In this document: positions 10,175-18,689 of the stretch, in pieces
How positions within the stretch are numbered: the stretch's first letter is position 1
Layout of the letters: each line of letters begins with the position of its first letter
Assembly: GCF_019052805.1 (NCBI RefSeq)
Contig: NZ_JAHQRJ010000002.1
Span: 434,001-498,000, forward strand
Length of the DNA stretch: 64,000 bases
From: Noviherbaspirillum sp. L7-7A
GTDB lineage: Bacteria; Pseudomonadota; Gammaproteobacteria; Burkholderiales; Burkholderiaceae_D
Direction: 5' to 3'
Translations under genes and position numbers: made by a program
Notes under the pieces: model-generated
Seen by the model: the letters and a program-made list of their open reading frames with translations, nothing else
Database searches by the model: none
Told to the model about the DNA's origin: nothing

Positions 10175-10219
10175 CAAAAAAACCGCGACTCGGCGGAAAA
10201 ATTCTGCTGGATCGCGGTG
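10175..10219 (-). terminator. Probable rho-independent terminator with long loop
   Basis: On the minus strand ACCGCGA pairs with TCGCGGT across a loop of more than 20 bases, followed by seven T. It lies 22 bases past the stop of the gene at 10241-10843. The long loop lowers confidence. Confidence 0.6.
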
Positions 10220-10240
10220 CTTGCCAGTGAGATGGGTGGA

Positions 10241-10843
10241 TTATGCTGCCGGAAGTGGCTCCGTGGCTGGCAAACCGTTGGTCAACGACGCCCTAAACTT
10301 GTCGACAAAGTAGTCGCGTTGGGTTTCAGGCAGTTTTTCCAGCAGGGCTTTCGCCATGCAGGACATGTTCACCAGCATCTCATTGAACGATGACAGGCCA
10401 GGCAGCACCAGCATGTTTCGCAGATAGACATCGAATGCCTTTAGAAAAAAGGCATGCTCCAGCGGCACAAAGTAAGCCGTACCTATGAAATGGCTTACAG
10501 GACCTGGATCGGCGATCTTGCTGACGGCATCACGCAGGATAGGATGGTCGTGAAACAGGAAATAGACAACGCCTCCTGCCTTCATGCTCACCGTCCAGCA
10601 GTGATGGTATGCATTTGCGCTCTTGTCATCATCGTTGAAACCCAGCCCGACTGCGGCAAACTCCGTTGCCACCGAAACTGCACTGCTTTTCATGAAGTCC
10701 TTGGCGCTGATGCTCTGTTTCGGATCAGCTGACATCAGAAAAGTGCTGATCCCCGGCCAGGCTGCCAATGCCGCAGAAGGTTGTATGGTTGCCTTCTCGG
10801 TAGTGCCTTCTTCGAACAACGTTGAAATATCTGCTGCATTCAT
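10241..10843 (-). CDS. Hypothetical protein (200 aa)
   Basis: The frame extends to 10984, but ATG 10843 has TTGGAG upstream and begins one base after the stop codon of the preceding gene (TTTTGAGATG), so the pair is translationally coupled. The product is soluble with hydrophobic helices (HAFFLKAFDVYLRNMLVL) and no known domain. Its tight pairing with 10845-11216 suggests a shared function. Confidence 0.65.
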   Translation of the reverse strand: MNAADISTLFEEGTTEKATIQPSAALAAWPGISTFLMSADPKQSISAKDFMKSSAVSVATEFAAVGLGFNDDDKSANAYHHCWTVSMKAGGVVYFLFHDHPILRDAVSKIADPGPVSHFIGTAYFVPLEHAFFLKAFDVYLRNMLVLPGLSSFNEMLVNMSCMAKALLEKLPETQRDYFVDKFRASLTNGLPATEPLPAA

Positions 10844-10844
10844 C

Positions 10845-11216
10845 TCAAAACTCCAAGATCGTAACGGTTGCGGGTGGTGGAGAAAATAGTTGCGCTTCGC
10901 CTTGCGGCTGCACCAGCTTTTCCCATTGGGTGAGGAACGGATCGGTAACCAGATCCTTGACGTCGTCGAACGAGCCGCCGGCAATCAGTTCCTTCAAGGC
11001 CTGTGCCGGGTCATCCTGGCCAAGCAGTTCGGTGACAATTCGTACAGGACATGCATCAACAGATACGGTCAGAAGCGTCGGAGCGCCATCCTTGCGGACA
11101 TACAGCAGCTGGGTATCGAGGACGACCGCCAGATATTCCAGTTGCTTGTTTTTGCGAAGGCGCCAGACGACAACATTGTCATCGGTGCCGACATAGACTT
11201 TCGGGCTTTGCATCAT
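10845..11216 (-). CDS. Hypothetical protein (123 aa)
   Basis: Tandem ATG codons at 11216 and 11213 start a protein beginning MMQSPKVYVGTDDNVVVW; the frame is open to 11261 without a ribosome site. Beta-strand-rich N-terminal half, helical middle (PAQALKELIAGG). No family is recognised. First gene of a two-gene unit with 10241-10843; it lies below a terminator of the upstream gene, so it probably has its own promoter or relies on readthrough. Confidence 0.6.
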   Translation of the reverse strand: MMQSPKVYVGTDDNVVVWRLRKNKQLEYLAVVLDTQLLYVRKDGAPTLLTVSVDACPVRIVTELLGQDDPAQALKELIAGGSFDDVKDLVTDPFLTQWEKLVQPQGEAQLFSPPPATVTILEF

Positions 11217-11274
11217 TTGGGTTTTCGCCGTTAGGGGGTGTCGTACTGAAATGCGCCACATCGAAACGGAAAAA

Positions 11275-11305
11275 GAAAAAGGGGCCCGACTCGGTCGGAA
11301 CCCCT
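11275..11305 (-). terminator. Rho-independent terminator
   Basis: On the minus strand GGGG-TTCCGAC pairs with GTCGG-GCCCC (one mismatch) around CGA and is followed by TTTTTC. It lies 15 bases after the stop of the gene at 11320-11907. Confidence 0.8.
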
Positions 11306-11319
11306 CAATCCACCAGCCA

Positions 11320-11907
11320 TCAGCCGAGCGCTACAGCGATCGCGCGGTCCAGCGCCACCCCTGCCCGCTCGGCCATCTTCCTGACCTGAAGGGATGCGCC
11401 ACTGCGGTCCGACTTCAAGGCCCTCTCAGCCAGCACTAGCAATGCGTGCGAAGGCAAAAACTCAAACGTCCTGCCCCTCAGATCCTCATACTGAACGGCC
11501 AAATCCTCTCCTGCTACCCTGCTACCTCCAACAAGCCCCTCAAACACTTCCGGCAAATCGCTCAGGACATACTCGAAAAAACTGAGGTACGCCTTCATCC
11601 GCTCGTGGCTCCCACCCTGCGAGGCATGGAACAGGACAGTATCAACGGCCTCGACCTCGGTAAAAAGGTCTTCTTCGGAAGAGACACCGACCTGGTCCAA
11701 CAGTCTGCCGGTACTTGTGTCAAGAACACAAGAAATTGAGAGATCACCGCCGTCCTCCGTGTAGCGAAAATCAGCCAGGAGGCCCATCTTCGCTTCGAAC
11801 GGAGTCGCTTCGCAAACAGTGCCCTTGAAGGAATCACCGTTCGGACGGAAGCCGACGACTGTGAGGTTTTGTTTAGCTTGGGAAGCTTCAATCATCTGAA
11901 TCGGCAT
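11320..11907 (-). CDS. Hypothetical protein (195 aa)
   Basis: ATG 11907 is preceded by AGGAGA. The product starts MPIQMIEASQAKQNLTVVGF; an N-terminal beta-rich part is followed by helices. No signal peptide, membrane segment or known motif. A single-gene unit with its own terminator, divergent from the exonuclease gene at 12173. Confidence 0.65.
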   Translation of the reverse strand: MPIQMIEASQAKQNLTVVGFRPNGDSFKGTVCEATPFEAKMGLLADFRYTEDGGDLSISCVLDTSTGRLLDQVGVSSEEDLFTEVEAVDTVLFHASQGGSHERMKAYLSFFEYVLSDLPEVFEGLVGGSRVAGEDLAVQYEDLRGRTFEFLPSHALLVLAERALKSDRSGASLQVRKMAERAGVALDRAIAVALG

Positions 11908-12012
11908 ATCGATCTCCTGATATATGAAAAATTGGTTGAAGTGTCAAAGACACTTGCGAGGTTCTTATAGGAGTGAAATGCGTTACATCGATTTGTAAGA
12001 AGCGGAAAAAAC

Positions 12013-12045
12013 TTGAAAAAGTCTTATAAAACAAATTCTTATAAT
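12013..12045 (+). promoter_or_regulatory. Possible promoter of the exonuclease gene
   Basis: In the very A+T-rich divergent region, TTGAAA (12013) and a consensus TATAAT (12040-12045) face the gene at 12173. The spacing of 21 bases is longer than usual, so the -35 element is uncertain. Confidence 0.35.
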
Positions 12046-12172
12046 ACGTACAGATTTACTTTGCGCGCTTGAAGTCATAAAATTGCGGCTCAGGGATAGC
12101 TTGTTTAGGCTCCACCAGGCGGGCGAGACAGGTCACCCGACGATTTCGGCACCCGTATAAGGACTCCCAAGG

Positions 12173-13150
12173 ATGGATATCCTCCTCGTTGACTGCTATT
12201 CTATTGCCTACGCATCCCACTTTTCAGCGCCGATGCGCGCCCAGAACGGCGATGAAGTCCAGGCGATTTACGTCACCATTCGCACGCTTGCCAAACGCGT
12301 GAGGGAAAATCCGACGTTCGTGCCGGTCCTGCTGTGGGACGGCCATGCCAAATGGCGCTATGACCTGTATGCCGACTACAAGAGCGGCCGCAAGAAAGGC
12401 GAGGCATCGATTGCGGCCCGCGCGTCGGTGAATCAGCAAATGCCATACCTGCGCATCATGCTGGCCAAGCTGGGACTCATGCAGCTTCACGACCCGAACG
12501 CAGAGGCAGACGACATTGGTCACCAGTTGGGCAAACAGCTTGTCGCCAGCGGTCATACCGTCAAATTCCTCACGGGCGACCATGACTGGTTGCAAAATCT
12601 CCAGCCGCGTGCATCATGGCTCGATCACCGGACGGACACCCACATTTGCACGCCGGAAGAGATGGAAGCTGCCGTGGGCGCGAAAACGGCCCGTGACTTC
12701 GTCCAAATCAAGGCCATGGTGGGCGACACTTCCGACTCCATTGAAGGCATCCCGAAAATTGGTGAAAAAACCGCGCCGAAAATCCTCGCCGACTTCGGCA
12801 GTGTGGACGATTTCTTCGCCAAGGTCGACGCTGGCGCATTCGAGCCGCGGTTGGTCGCGCACAAGAATCTGGCAAGCGAGGAAGGCCGGGCTACCTATCG
12901 GCGCAACCTGCAGCTGATGGATCTGTCGCTGGCGCCGGGTCTCTCGGCGGAGAGCATTATCACTTCCCGGGAAGAGCCCGACCATCCGACCTTCCTGGAT
13001 TGGTGCGAAAATTTCCAGTTCAAGTACTTCCTGCAGAATCCATCCCGGCTGACTGGCCCGTTCGATGAAATCATTCGCCGCGCTGACTACTCTGCCCTCC
13101 TTCAGGCAATCCATCAGCTGGGCGAAGTAGAAAATGAGGCCGATTACTGA
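12173..13150 (+). CDS. 5'-3' exonuclease, FEN/PolI-N family
   Basis: A 325-residue structure-specific 5' nuclease. Acidic metal ligands are in place: D7 in LLVDCYS, the WDGHAKWRYDLYADYKSGRK block, the EADD cluster (AEADDIGHQL), TGDHDWLQ, and the helix-hairpin-helix region MVGDTSDSIEGIPKIGEKTA. It should remove 5' flaps or RNA primers and resembles phage and plasmid exonucleases more than PolI fusions, as no polymerase domain follows. AAGGA lies nine bases before ATG. With PolB and the HMCES protein it forms a replication/repair module. Confidence 0.9.
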   Translation: MDILLVDCYSIAYASHFSAPMRAQNGDEVQAIYVTIRTLAKRVRENPTFVPVLLWDGHAKWRYDLYADYKSGRKKGEASIAARASVNQQMPYLRIMLAKLGLMQLHDPNAEADDIGHQLGKQLVASGHTVKFLTGDHDWLQNLQPRASWLDHRTDTHICTPEEMEAAVGAKTARDFVQIKAMVGDTSDSIEGIPKIGEKTAPKILADFGSVDDFFAKVDAGAFEPRLVAHKNLASEEGRATYRRNLQLMDLSLAPGLSAESIITSREEPDHPTFLDWCENFQFKYFLQNPSRLTGPFDEIIRRADYSALLQAIHQLGEVENEADY

Positions 13151-13161
13151 GCGATTTATAC

Positions 13162-13857
13162 TTAGAACAAGTCGCCTGTCTTTGGCGCTGCTTGCCGAGC
13201 ACTTTCCTTCTTGCTCTTCGATGCCTTCGGTTCCGGTTTCGCCGCCATGAGTTCGGCTGGAAAAAGCCGAAGAAAGGAGCGTGCTTCTTCCGGATTCCGA
13301 CAAGTAAGCCAGGCATCGTAATCTTCAGGCGGAACAATCACCAGCGACCGCTTTTCGTCATCGATCCGATGCATCTTGTTCATCAGAGGATGTTCATCAG
13401 CATTCACGGTGAGCTGGGTGAAGGAGAAGGATAGCTGACCATCGGCTTCTTCCCACTGGCGATACAAACCCGCTACTGCAAAGGGCGACTTGTCGGCCAT
13501 ATCGATACGGTAGCGAATATGCTTTCCCGTCTCCCAATTGGGCTCATAAAACGCGTCCATTGGCACCAAACAAAAATCGCAGCGCTTCCATGCTCCAGAA
13601 TAGCTTCGCAGCTGGCCGACGGTTTCCGAACGGGCGTTCATTGTCGAAAATCGTTTAACACCTGACGGCATATGCTGCTTTGGCACCATGCCATAGGAGC
13701 CCACAAGGGACTCGCGTCCTCCTTGCCCATCGTGTCTGATAAGTGGCGCCAGATAGTCCTGGTAAGCCTCATCTGGCCAAGCAGCATCAGTCGAGACAGG
13801 GGCGTGGAATGTCTCCACAAGCGTCTTTCTCGATACCGGCAGGTAATTCACGCACAT
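13162..13857 (-). CDS. yedK: SOS-response-associated protein YedK/HMCES (SRAP)
   Basis: A 231-residue SRAP-domain protein. After removal of Met1, Cys2 (MCVNY) forms the thiazolidine link with abasic sites in ssDNA. N74 in MNARSE, E105 in DAFYEP and H163 in the NKMHRI segment match the other active-site residues of HMCES/YedK. It shields abasic sites from error-prone processing. GTGAGG precedes ATG 13857. The last ~30 residues are Lys/Pro-rich and end GDLF. Convergent with the exonuclease gene, 11 bases apart. Confidence 0.92.
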   Translation of the reverse strand: MCVNYLPVSRKTLVETFHAPVSTDAAWPDEAYQDYLAPLIRHDGQGGRESLVGSYGMVPKQHMPSGVKRFSTMNARSETVGQLRSYSGAWKRCDFCLVPMDAFYEPNWETGKHIRYRIDMADKSPFAVAGLYRQWEEADGQLSFSFTQLTVNADEHPLMNKMHRIDDEKRSLVIVPPEDYDAWLTCRNPEEARSFLRLFPAELMAAKPEPKASKSKKESARQAAPKTGDLF

Positions 13858-14175
13858 TCCAACCTCACTCCAGACATAGCCTAACAGGACAAGATTTTGC
13901 TATTTTGACACCTTGAGGTTTGCGGGGGAAAGTGTACGGATTGATTCCCCAAAGAAAACTCACCTCGCAAAAGAGGTAAGTTTGGTCTAACGCTTACGTC
14001 GCAGCCTCAGAACACAATTCTGCATTGCGAGGAGCCAACTTTGGCTGGCGCCGTTTCCGTTGTGTAGTACTCGATTCGGCCCCTAACATAGATTCGATTT
14101 GCATAGATGGCAGCCTGTTCTGCAAACCGGATCGGGCGGTTTTCACTATCGCAAAAGAACCGCACACGTTTTGGA
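13858..14175. other. Intergenic region without a gene
   Basis: About 320 bases between two minus-strand genes. A weak hairpin at 13960-13981 (ACCTC/GAGGT on the minus strand, then GAGTTTTC) could end transcription of the gene at 14176. AGCCAA/TTGGCT at 14034-14047 is a short hairpin without a T-run. No ORF with a ribosome site was found. Confidence 0.4.
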
Positions 14176-14697
14176 TTAAAGCTGATTTCCAGCCCCCGAA
14201 AGATCCGGAGGGATATCCATGAAAGCCCTATCCACCGAAGCCAGCGGGAACTTGCTCATCGCACCGAATGCCACATCCTTTCGTCCTTTCTGCGACACAT
14301 TGAAGTATGCGTTTTCCAGTGTAACGTCCTTCTGGTACGCGATGGCCGCGCCGTTGTACAAGCCTCGGTTGCGCTTATAGCCATCTGAGCGCTTCACCGC
14401 ATGGACGGTCTGGACCGGCACACCTTTACTCTTTATCAGATTAAGGTTGAGGCGTATTCTCACAATGTCCCCCGCCGCCGGCGTGAGGCCCTTTTGCATG
14501 ATGCGCTTGCTCGTTGCGTCAGAGTCCAGCGCATCTTCGACGACGTCGTTGGACACCATGATTATTGCTCGTTGCTGGTAGAGGGCATGCTTAGAGGCTT
14601 CTATAATGGCCGGGCGAGCCTGATCGATGCGTTCCCCGGTGAAGATAGAGAATAGATCGAGGTCTTGCTGATGGTTCAAATTGTCTTGCACAGTCAC
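14176..14697 (-). CDS. Hypothetical protein (173 aa), internal start
   Basis: GTG 14697 is preceded by AAGGAG at 7-base spacing, one of the best ribosome sites in the island. The product begins VTVQDNLNHQQDLDLF and continues with beta-rich segments and many basic residues (RIRLNLNLIKSKG, HAVKRSDGYKRNR). No family is recognised. The same frame also belongs to the longer ORF from 15246. The internal terminator just upstream implies a separate promoter or partial readthrough. Confidence 0.55.
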   Translation of the reverse strand: MTVQDNLNHQQDLDLFSIFTGERIDQARPAIIEASKHALYQQRAIIMVSNDVVEDALDSDATSKRIMQKGLTPAAGDIVRIRLNLNLIKSKGVPVQTVHAVKRSDGYKRNRGLYNGAAIAYQKDVTLENAYFNVSQKGRKDVAFGAMSKFPLASVDRAFMDIPPDLSGAGNQL

Positions 14698-15246
14698 TTT
14701 ACTCTCCTTGGGTAGTGGATTCCTGGCGTGCAGGATTAGGTAGTAACCAGGTATGGCCCACATCGGAACAGAAGAGGGCCTGCAAAGAAAAAACCCTCTT
14801 TCCGGACAGGAGAGAGGGCTGGGTTTTGGTGGATAAGGATGGCTGCCTGGTGATCGTGAGTCGTTCGGGAAGTAGCCTTTGATCTCCTGCATGTCGGCAT
14901 CGTACAAACCGATCCATGCTTCGCCCATTGCGAACTCGCGTTCCCCGAACTTGAAAACCATGAAAAAGGCATAGCCGGGGTTGGCAAACCCTGCTTCGAA
15001 AATCCTTCGGGCACAGTCAATACGAAGTGCAAGGCCTTCGGGACCGGTGAGGAAAATGCGCCGACTGTAATAAAACAGCCAGCATCCCAGCACGAAATGC
15101 TTTTCAGCAGCTGCCCGTTCACTGCGAAGATCCCAGGCGTCCAGCGTGGTGTTCCTGCGTCTGGCCGTTGCGGGAATATCGCGTGCATCAGCACGCAATC
15201 GCGCCCGTTCAGCGTCACTGATGGGCGGGTACTTTGCGTTTGTCAT
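14176..15246 (-). CDS. Hypothetical protein (356 aa), ORF crossing an internal terminator
   Basis: Starts at ATG 15246 with AGAAGGA upstream, 14 bases after the stop of the preceding gene. Residues 1-~140 look like a globular protein (CWLFYYSRRIFLTGPEGL, GEAWIGLYDADMQEIKGYF). The next ~45 residues are low in protein character (HPYPPKPSPLSCPERGFF) and coincide with an intrinsic terminator hairpin at 14788-14819. The rest is better explained as a separate gene starting at GTG 14697. No stop separates the two, so this may be two cistrons fused by loss of a stop codon. No family is recognised for either part. Confidence 0.5.
   Translation of the reverse strand: MTNAKYPPISDAERARLRADARDIPATARRRNTTLDAWDLRSERAAAEKHFVLGCWLFYYSRRIFLTGPEGLALRIDCARRIFEAGFANPGYAFFMVFKFGEREFAMGEAWIGLYDADMQEIKGYFPNDSRSPGSHPYPPKPSPLSCPERGFFLCRPSSVPMWAIPGYYLILHARNPLPKESKVTVQDNLNHQQDLDLFSIFTGERIDQARPAIIEASKHALYQQRAIIMVSNDVVEDALDSDATSKRIMQKGLTPAAGDIVRIRLNLNLIKSKGVPVQTVHAVKRSDGYKRNRGLYNGAAIAYQKDVTLENAYFNVSQKGRKDVAFGAMSKFPLASVDRAFMDIPPDLSGAGNQL
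14788..14819 (-). terminator. Intrinsic terminator inside a long ORF
   Basis: On the minus strand CCCTCT pairs with AGAGGG around a 13-base loop and is followed by six T. It lies inside the reading frame of 14176-15246, about 90 bases upstream of the GTG start at 14697, which suggests that the first gene should end here. Confidence 0.75.
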
Positions 15247-15260
15247 CGATGATGTCCTTC

Positions 15261-15536
15261 TTACGCGCGCCGTGCCGTCATTCTTGCGCACGGTCCGCGT
15301 CCTTTCGGCCAGACCATGTAAAGGTCATGCACAGCGACGTAGCCGTGGTACTCATTTTTTCCGTTACGTACCAGGAACCCTGGCATTGAGGGGTGAGGCC
15401 TCGGTTTAAGGTTCTTGACTTCGATGTTATAGAGTTCGGGATTGACGAACCCAGCCTTGATATAGCGGTCAGGACCACTGTGATTGGTGATGAACAGGAT
15501 GGATCGAGTTTTCAAAGGTTTCTGTTGCGATTTCAT
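15261..15536 (-). CDS. Small hypothetical protein (91 aa)
   Basis: ATG 15536 has a perfect AGGAGG six bases upstream. The product (MKSQQKPLKTRSILFITNHS) is basic, with FVNPELYNIEVKNLKPRPHP and YHGYVAVHDLYMVWP segments. No domain recognised. First gene of the unit that continues into 15246. Confidence 0.65.
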   Translation of the reverse strand: MKSQQKPLKTRSILFITNHSGPDRYIKAGFVNPELYNIEVKNLKPRPHPSMPGFLVRNGKNEYHGYVAVHDLYMVWPKGRGPCARMTARRA

Positions 15537-15647
15537 GCTTTCCTCCTGAGGAAGGGTTTTGGCCTAAGCCGTTTGCTTTCTCAGGGAGATGCCTAACAGG
15601 CGACGACAATCATCTGCGATTACCAACGTACAAAGAGGTAACCTGTG

Positions 15648-15670
15648 AAAAGGCCCTCTTGTCCAGGGCC
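15648..15670 (-). terminator. Rho-independent terminator
   Basis: On the minus strand GGCCCT and AGGGCC pair around a 7-base loop and are followed by TTTTC. It lies downstream of the DUF1173 locus (15890-17092). Confidence 0.6.
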
Positions 15671-15889
15671 GCTGTCAATAAAGAGATCGATATAGACCTT
15701 GCTACGGAAAACCGGTCAAATGAAGTCGCCTCTATAGGGGTCGGCCACGACCGGTATAGCTGCGATTAGAGCGACGGAAGCAATCGGGAGTGAAGGCTCG
15801 GCAGACGCCGGTTCCTGCTGCAGGGATTTCTCCGTTCGCCGCGGCGCGAAATCAGGTATCTCCTGGGGCGAGCTTCTGAGATTCCAGAC

Positions 15890-16492
15890 CTACCAGCTGT
15901 CGACGCCGAACCCATTGGCAAAATAGCGCTGCCTGAAGTCTGCAAAGCCATTCGGGACCGGTTTGGCCGTTTTGACGATTTCCATGGGCATAATCGCAGT
16001 CTCTTCGCAATCATGCAGGATCACGCTGGGAAAAAGCACAGAGGGATCGGCGTCGAACGACAGCGGCTTCGTAAACGAGCGCCCTTCTGCTCGCAACTTG
16101 GCCGGCAGCGTGCGCTCTGCGTCGTTAGCATAGGGAATCCAGTCGTCGGTTGAAGGCATGAGGGCCAAGCTAAAAACTTGGCAGGACCAGGAAGAACTTT
16201 TTTTCTCGTCCATTTGCTTGAAGGGATAAGGATGCGCAAGCGCGACGGCCATGACGCAGTCGCTGCGCCGCCATGCCTCAAGGGCATGAGGAAAATCCTC
16301 TTGCGTCTTTTCCCACGGTTGGCCATGCTTCGACATCCATATCTGGGAGAACAGTTGCCTGTCTGCCAGCGGCAGCGCCTCGAACAGGTCCATGCCTTCC
16401 TTCCACCGGGCAAGGTGTGAGATCAACAGAATGCGCGACCGGGCCTCGACAGCCGCCTCGTTCTTTCCCGGGTTGGTCCGGCTCCATGCCAC
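15890..16492 (-). CDS. DUF1173-family protein, C-terminal fragment
   Basis: This ORF is in the same frame as 16541-17092 and is separated from it only by a TAG at 16541-16543; the codons between the TAG and the GTG at 16492 still read as protein (DRHGRECLGPRTAVAWSR). The RAEGRSFTKPLSF and LFPSVILHDCEETAIMPMEIV segments match the C-terminal pattern of DUF1173 proteins. No ribosome site precedes GTG 16492. Best read as the second half of one broken gene of about 400 codons, the usual DUF1173 length. Confidence 0.6.
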   Translation of the reverse strand: MAWSRTNPGKNEAAVEARSRILLISHLARWKEGMDLFEALPLADRQLFSQIWMSKHGQPWEKTQEDFPHALEAWRRSDCVMAVALAHPYPFKQMDEKKSSSWSCQVFSLALMPSTDDWIPYANDAERTLPAKLRAEGRSFTKPLSFDADPSVLFPSVILHDCEETAIMPMEIVKTAKPVPNGFADFRQRYFANGFGVDSW

Positions 16493-16540
16493 CGCCGTAC
16501 GCGGTCCAAGGCATTCCCGGCCATGGCGATCCAGACGGAT

Positions 16541-17092
16541 CTACGCGACGGCCTTGTCCAGAAAATGACCTACCAGCCGCGGCTTACGGGTGCCTTCGAT
16601 CCGGGGATGCCACGCATTCATCTGCGCCACATGCCATACCAACTGCAGGAGACCGTACAGTGACAAGCCAGCATCCCGCACTTCGGTTGGAACCGGCCGT
16701 AACGCAGGTTCCCGTCCGGATTGAAGCGACGGTTCGAATAACGGCAGACCGACAGGCCTGTTCAAGCGCACGCCGCCGCTCTCCATCTCCTCGATCGCAT
16801 CCTTGCCGTATGCCTGCATACCCCTCCGGTCATGGGACCAGGAATGATAGCCACAGCCGGAAACATGCTCCGCTCCTGATTGGCCATACCGGGCCGATCC
16901 AAACCGGGTAGCATATTTCTTCGGCGCGAGGAGCTTCGGGCCTCGTCCCCTGCACCAGCATCTCACGCCAAGTCTGTTTTCATACGCGTGCGACAGCACT
17001 TTCTCCCATGCAGCCGCATACTGCAATTCAGTCTGGCAGGCAGCAGAATAGTTTCGACCGTCAATCGAAATAGAATATACCTTGGAAATCAT
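16541..17092 (-). CDS. DUF1173-family protein, N-terminal fragment
   Basis: Starts at ATG 17092 with GAGGAG upstream; the frame opens 24 bases earlier. The segment GVRCWCRGRGPKLLAPKKY followed by a basic stretch and GAEHVSGCGYHSW reproduces the Cys-x-Cys and late-Cys signature of DUF1173 proteins of integrative elements, possibly a metal site. It stops at TAG 16541-16543 after 183 residues, while the frame continues as DUF1173 downstream. Function of the family is unknown. The break makes it a probable pseudogene. Confidence 0.65.
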   Translation of the reverse strand: MISKVYSISIDGRNYSAACQTELQYAAAWEKVLSHAYENRLGVRCWCRGRGPKLLAPKKYATRFGSARYGQSGAEHVSGCGYHSWSHDRRGMQAYGKDAIEEMESGGVRLNRPVGLPLFEPSLQSGREPALRPVPTEVRDAGLSLYGLLQLVWHVAQMNAWHPRIEGTRKPRLVGHFLDKAVA

Positions 17093-17254
17093 AGCTCCTC
17101 GGTCGTCCTTAGTCATCCAGTAGCAGCATCGCCCGACTACTGGCGTAAATTAACCCAAAAATATAACGGTGATGAGATAACGCAAATTGATAAACACACG
17201 TATTAGTATTATAATCATTTGTACTGTATATCACAACTTCCGCGTGGAGAACGC

Positions 17255-18328
17255 ATGAGTTTCAATGCCACAACCTATCAGCAGTCAATTCGCGCACTTT
17301 CCTTGCCGGTGCCGGATTCGCACACCCTGTCCGACATCTTTGACATTGAGGGCGATGTCATTGTCCAGGCCATCGATGCGTTTAAGGCTGATAATGAACG
17401 GGCAAAGAAATATCTGAAAGGCATTCTGTATGCCGTGACGCCGGCGACAAAGGAACGGCTTGCCCGCCGCGGCCTGATCGTGCCAAGCATGGGCGTGCTG
17501 ATCTCCATCGGCCGGTATGAAGGGCCGGATTTTTCCGCCAAGCTCAAGACGTGGGACGAAAGTGGGCAGGACAACTGCGAGGAGGCTCGCTATGTGCGGC
17601 TGACACTGGCGCGTTATTTGGAAAGCGCATCGAAGGGAAGTGCTACGCCCGTGCAGACACGTCTGGTGAATAATCCGGCAGCGCCTGCTGCCACGGCGCA
17701 ATCATGGTCGTCCGTGCCGCCGGCGCGACAAGGTGTGGGGAATACTGCAAGTCAGGTGGATCAGCAACGTGCACAACAGCGCGCAGAAGCACCCCACCCG
17801 GCTGATCCGGGTTCGCCTGAAATTGCCTGGCCAGAAAACGAGAGCGAATCAGGCTCGGGGCCGGATGGCGAGCGCTACAAATCGTTTCATGTCTACGGCG
17901 GCAAGTTCGCGGCATGCTTTTCCGAAGATACGACGCAGCGCGGAATTCACACGATCCGCGTTGAAGCCACGGAGGCCAGTGGCCAGCGCACCTATAACTG
18001 GAAAAACAAGGTAGCGATCCAGCTCTCGCAAAGAGAATTGCCGCTCATGCTCGCGACCCTGATGCTCTGGACCAGCAAGTTCGAAGCCAAAGGCCATGGC
18101 CAAAACAATGAAAAGTGGATGACGCTGGAAGCGCAGCCCGGCAAGCTCTACCTTTCGGTCCAGAGGAAGGGAACCGGCGCCCGTGGCGTGGCGATCGCGG
18201 CAGGCGATGCATATCCGATCACTACGATGATTGTGAAGCAGATGCTGGCGAATGACCCATTCCTGACCGCCGACCTGGTGTTCAAGCTGGCGAAAAAACA
18301 GATCGAGATCATGCAGCATGGCGTATAG
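17255..18328 (+). CDS. Hypothetical protein (357 aa)
   Basis: Starts at ATG 17255 with GGAG upstream (the frame opens at 17219). Three parts are visible: a helical N-terminal domain (1-~125), a Pro/Ala/Gln-rich linker (~130-205), and a C-terminal domain (~215-355) with FHVYGGKFAACFSEDTT and MLATLMLWTSKFEAKG. The two-domain layout with a flexible linker resembles nucleic-acid-associated proteins, but no family is recognised. It precedes the HU-like gene on the same strand by 76 bases and may form an operon with it. Confidence 0.7.
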   Translation: MSFNATTYQQSIRALSLPVPDSHTLSDIFDIEGDVIVQAIDAFKADNERAKKYLKGILYAVTPATKERLARRGLIVPSMGVLISIGRYEGPDFSAKLKTWDESGQDNCEEARYVRLTLARYLESASKGSATPVQTRLVNNPAAPAATAQSWSSVPPARQGVGNTASQVDQQRAQQRAEAPHPADPGSPEIAWPENESESGSGPDGERYKSFHVYGGKFAACFSEDTTQRGIHTIRVEATEASGQRTYNWKNKVAIQLSQRELPLMLATLMLWTSKFEAKGHGQNNEKWMTLEAQPGKLYLSVQRKGTGARGVAIAAGDAYPITTMIVKQMLANDPFLTADLVFKLAKKQIEIMQHGV

Positions 18329-18404
18329 CAGGTAAACAAGTGCCCGGCTCGCTAGACTCTTGTTGCGGCACTTGTGTTTATCGGAGACGAGAAAGGATAA
18401 CGGA

Positions 18405-18689
18405 GTGAAGAAAACTGAAGTCATTGAAGCGATCGCTGAACAAACTGGCGTGACCCGAGCGCAGGCCAAAGAAGGAATGGAACTACTGATCGGATTCATC
18501 CAAACCGGTTTGCGCAAGGAAGGGCGATTCGCGGTGTCCGGCTTGGGCACCTTTTCGGTTGGCAAGCGCGCGGCTCGTACCGGTCGTAACCCGGCAACTG
18601 GTGAAAAGCTAAAAATTAAGGCATCCAAAACGGCCAAGTTTCGCGCCGCGCCCGATTTGAAAGCTGCTGCGGCCAAATTTAAAGGCTAG
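18405..18689 (+). CDS. HU/IHF-family DNA-binding protein
   Basis: A 94-residue HU-fold protein started by GTG 18405 with AAAGGA at 8-base spacing; the TTG at 18360 would add unrelated residues. The dimerisation helices (VKKTEVIEAIAEQTGVTRAQ) and the beta-arm tip GRNPATGEKLKI are intact. The Lys/Ala-rich C-terminus (DLKAAAAKFKG) is typical of HU-beta-like proteins. It bends and compacts DNA and may assist recombination or replication of the island. Confidence 0.92.
   Translation: MKKTEVIEAIAEQTGVTRAQAKEGMELLIGFIQTGLRKEGRFAVSGLGTFSVGKRAARTGRNPATGEKLKIKASKTAKFRAAPDLKAAAAKFKG

Noticed and set aside
15766-16014. An 82-codon minus-strand ORF next to the DUF1173 fragment.
   Set aside because: Basic low-complexity product, no ribosome site, and overlap with the DUF1173 frame.
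3420-16543. Two in-frame TAG codons within otherwise continuous genes might mean amber recoding.
   Set aside because: Other island genes, such as those ending at 1404 and 2588, end with TAG at sensible places, and the kinase gene also carries a frameshift. Decay or sequence error is simpler.
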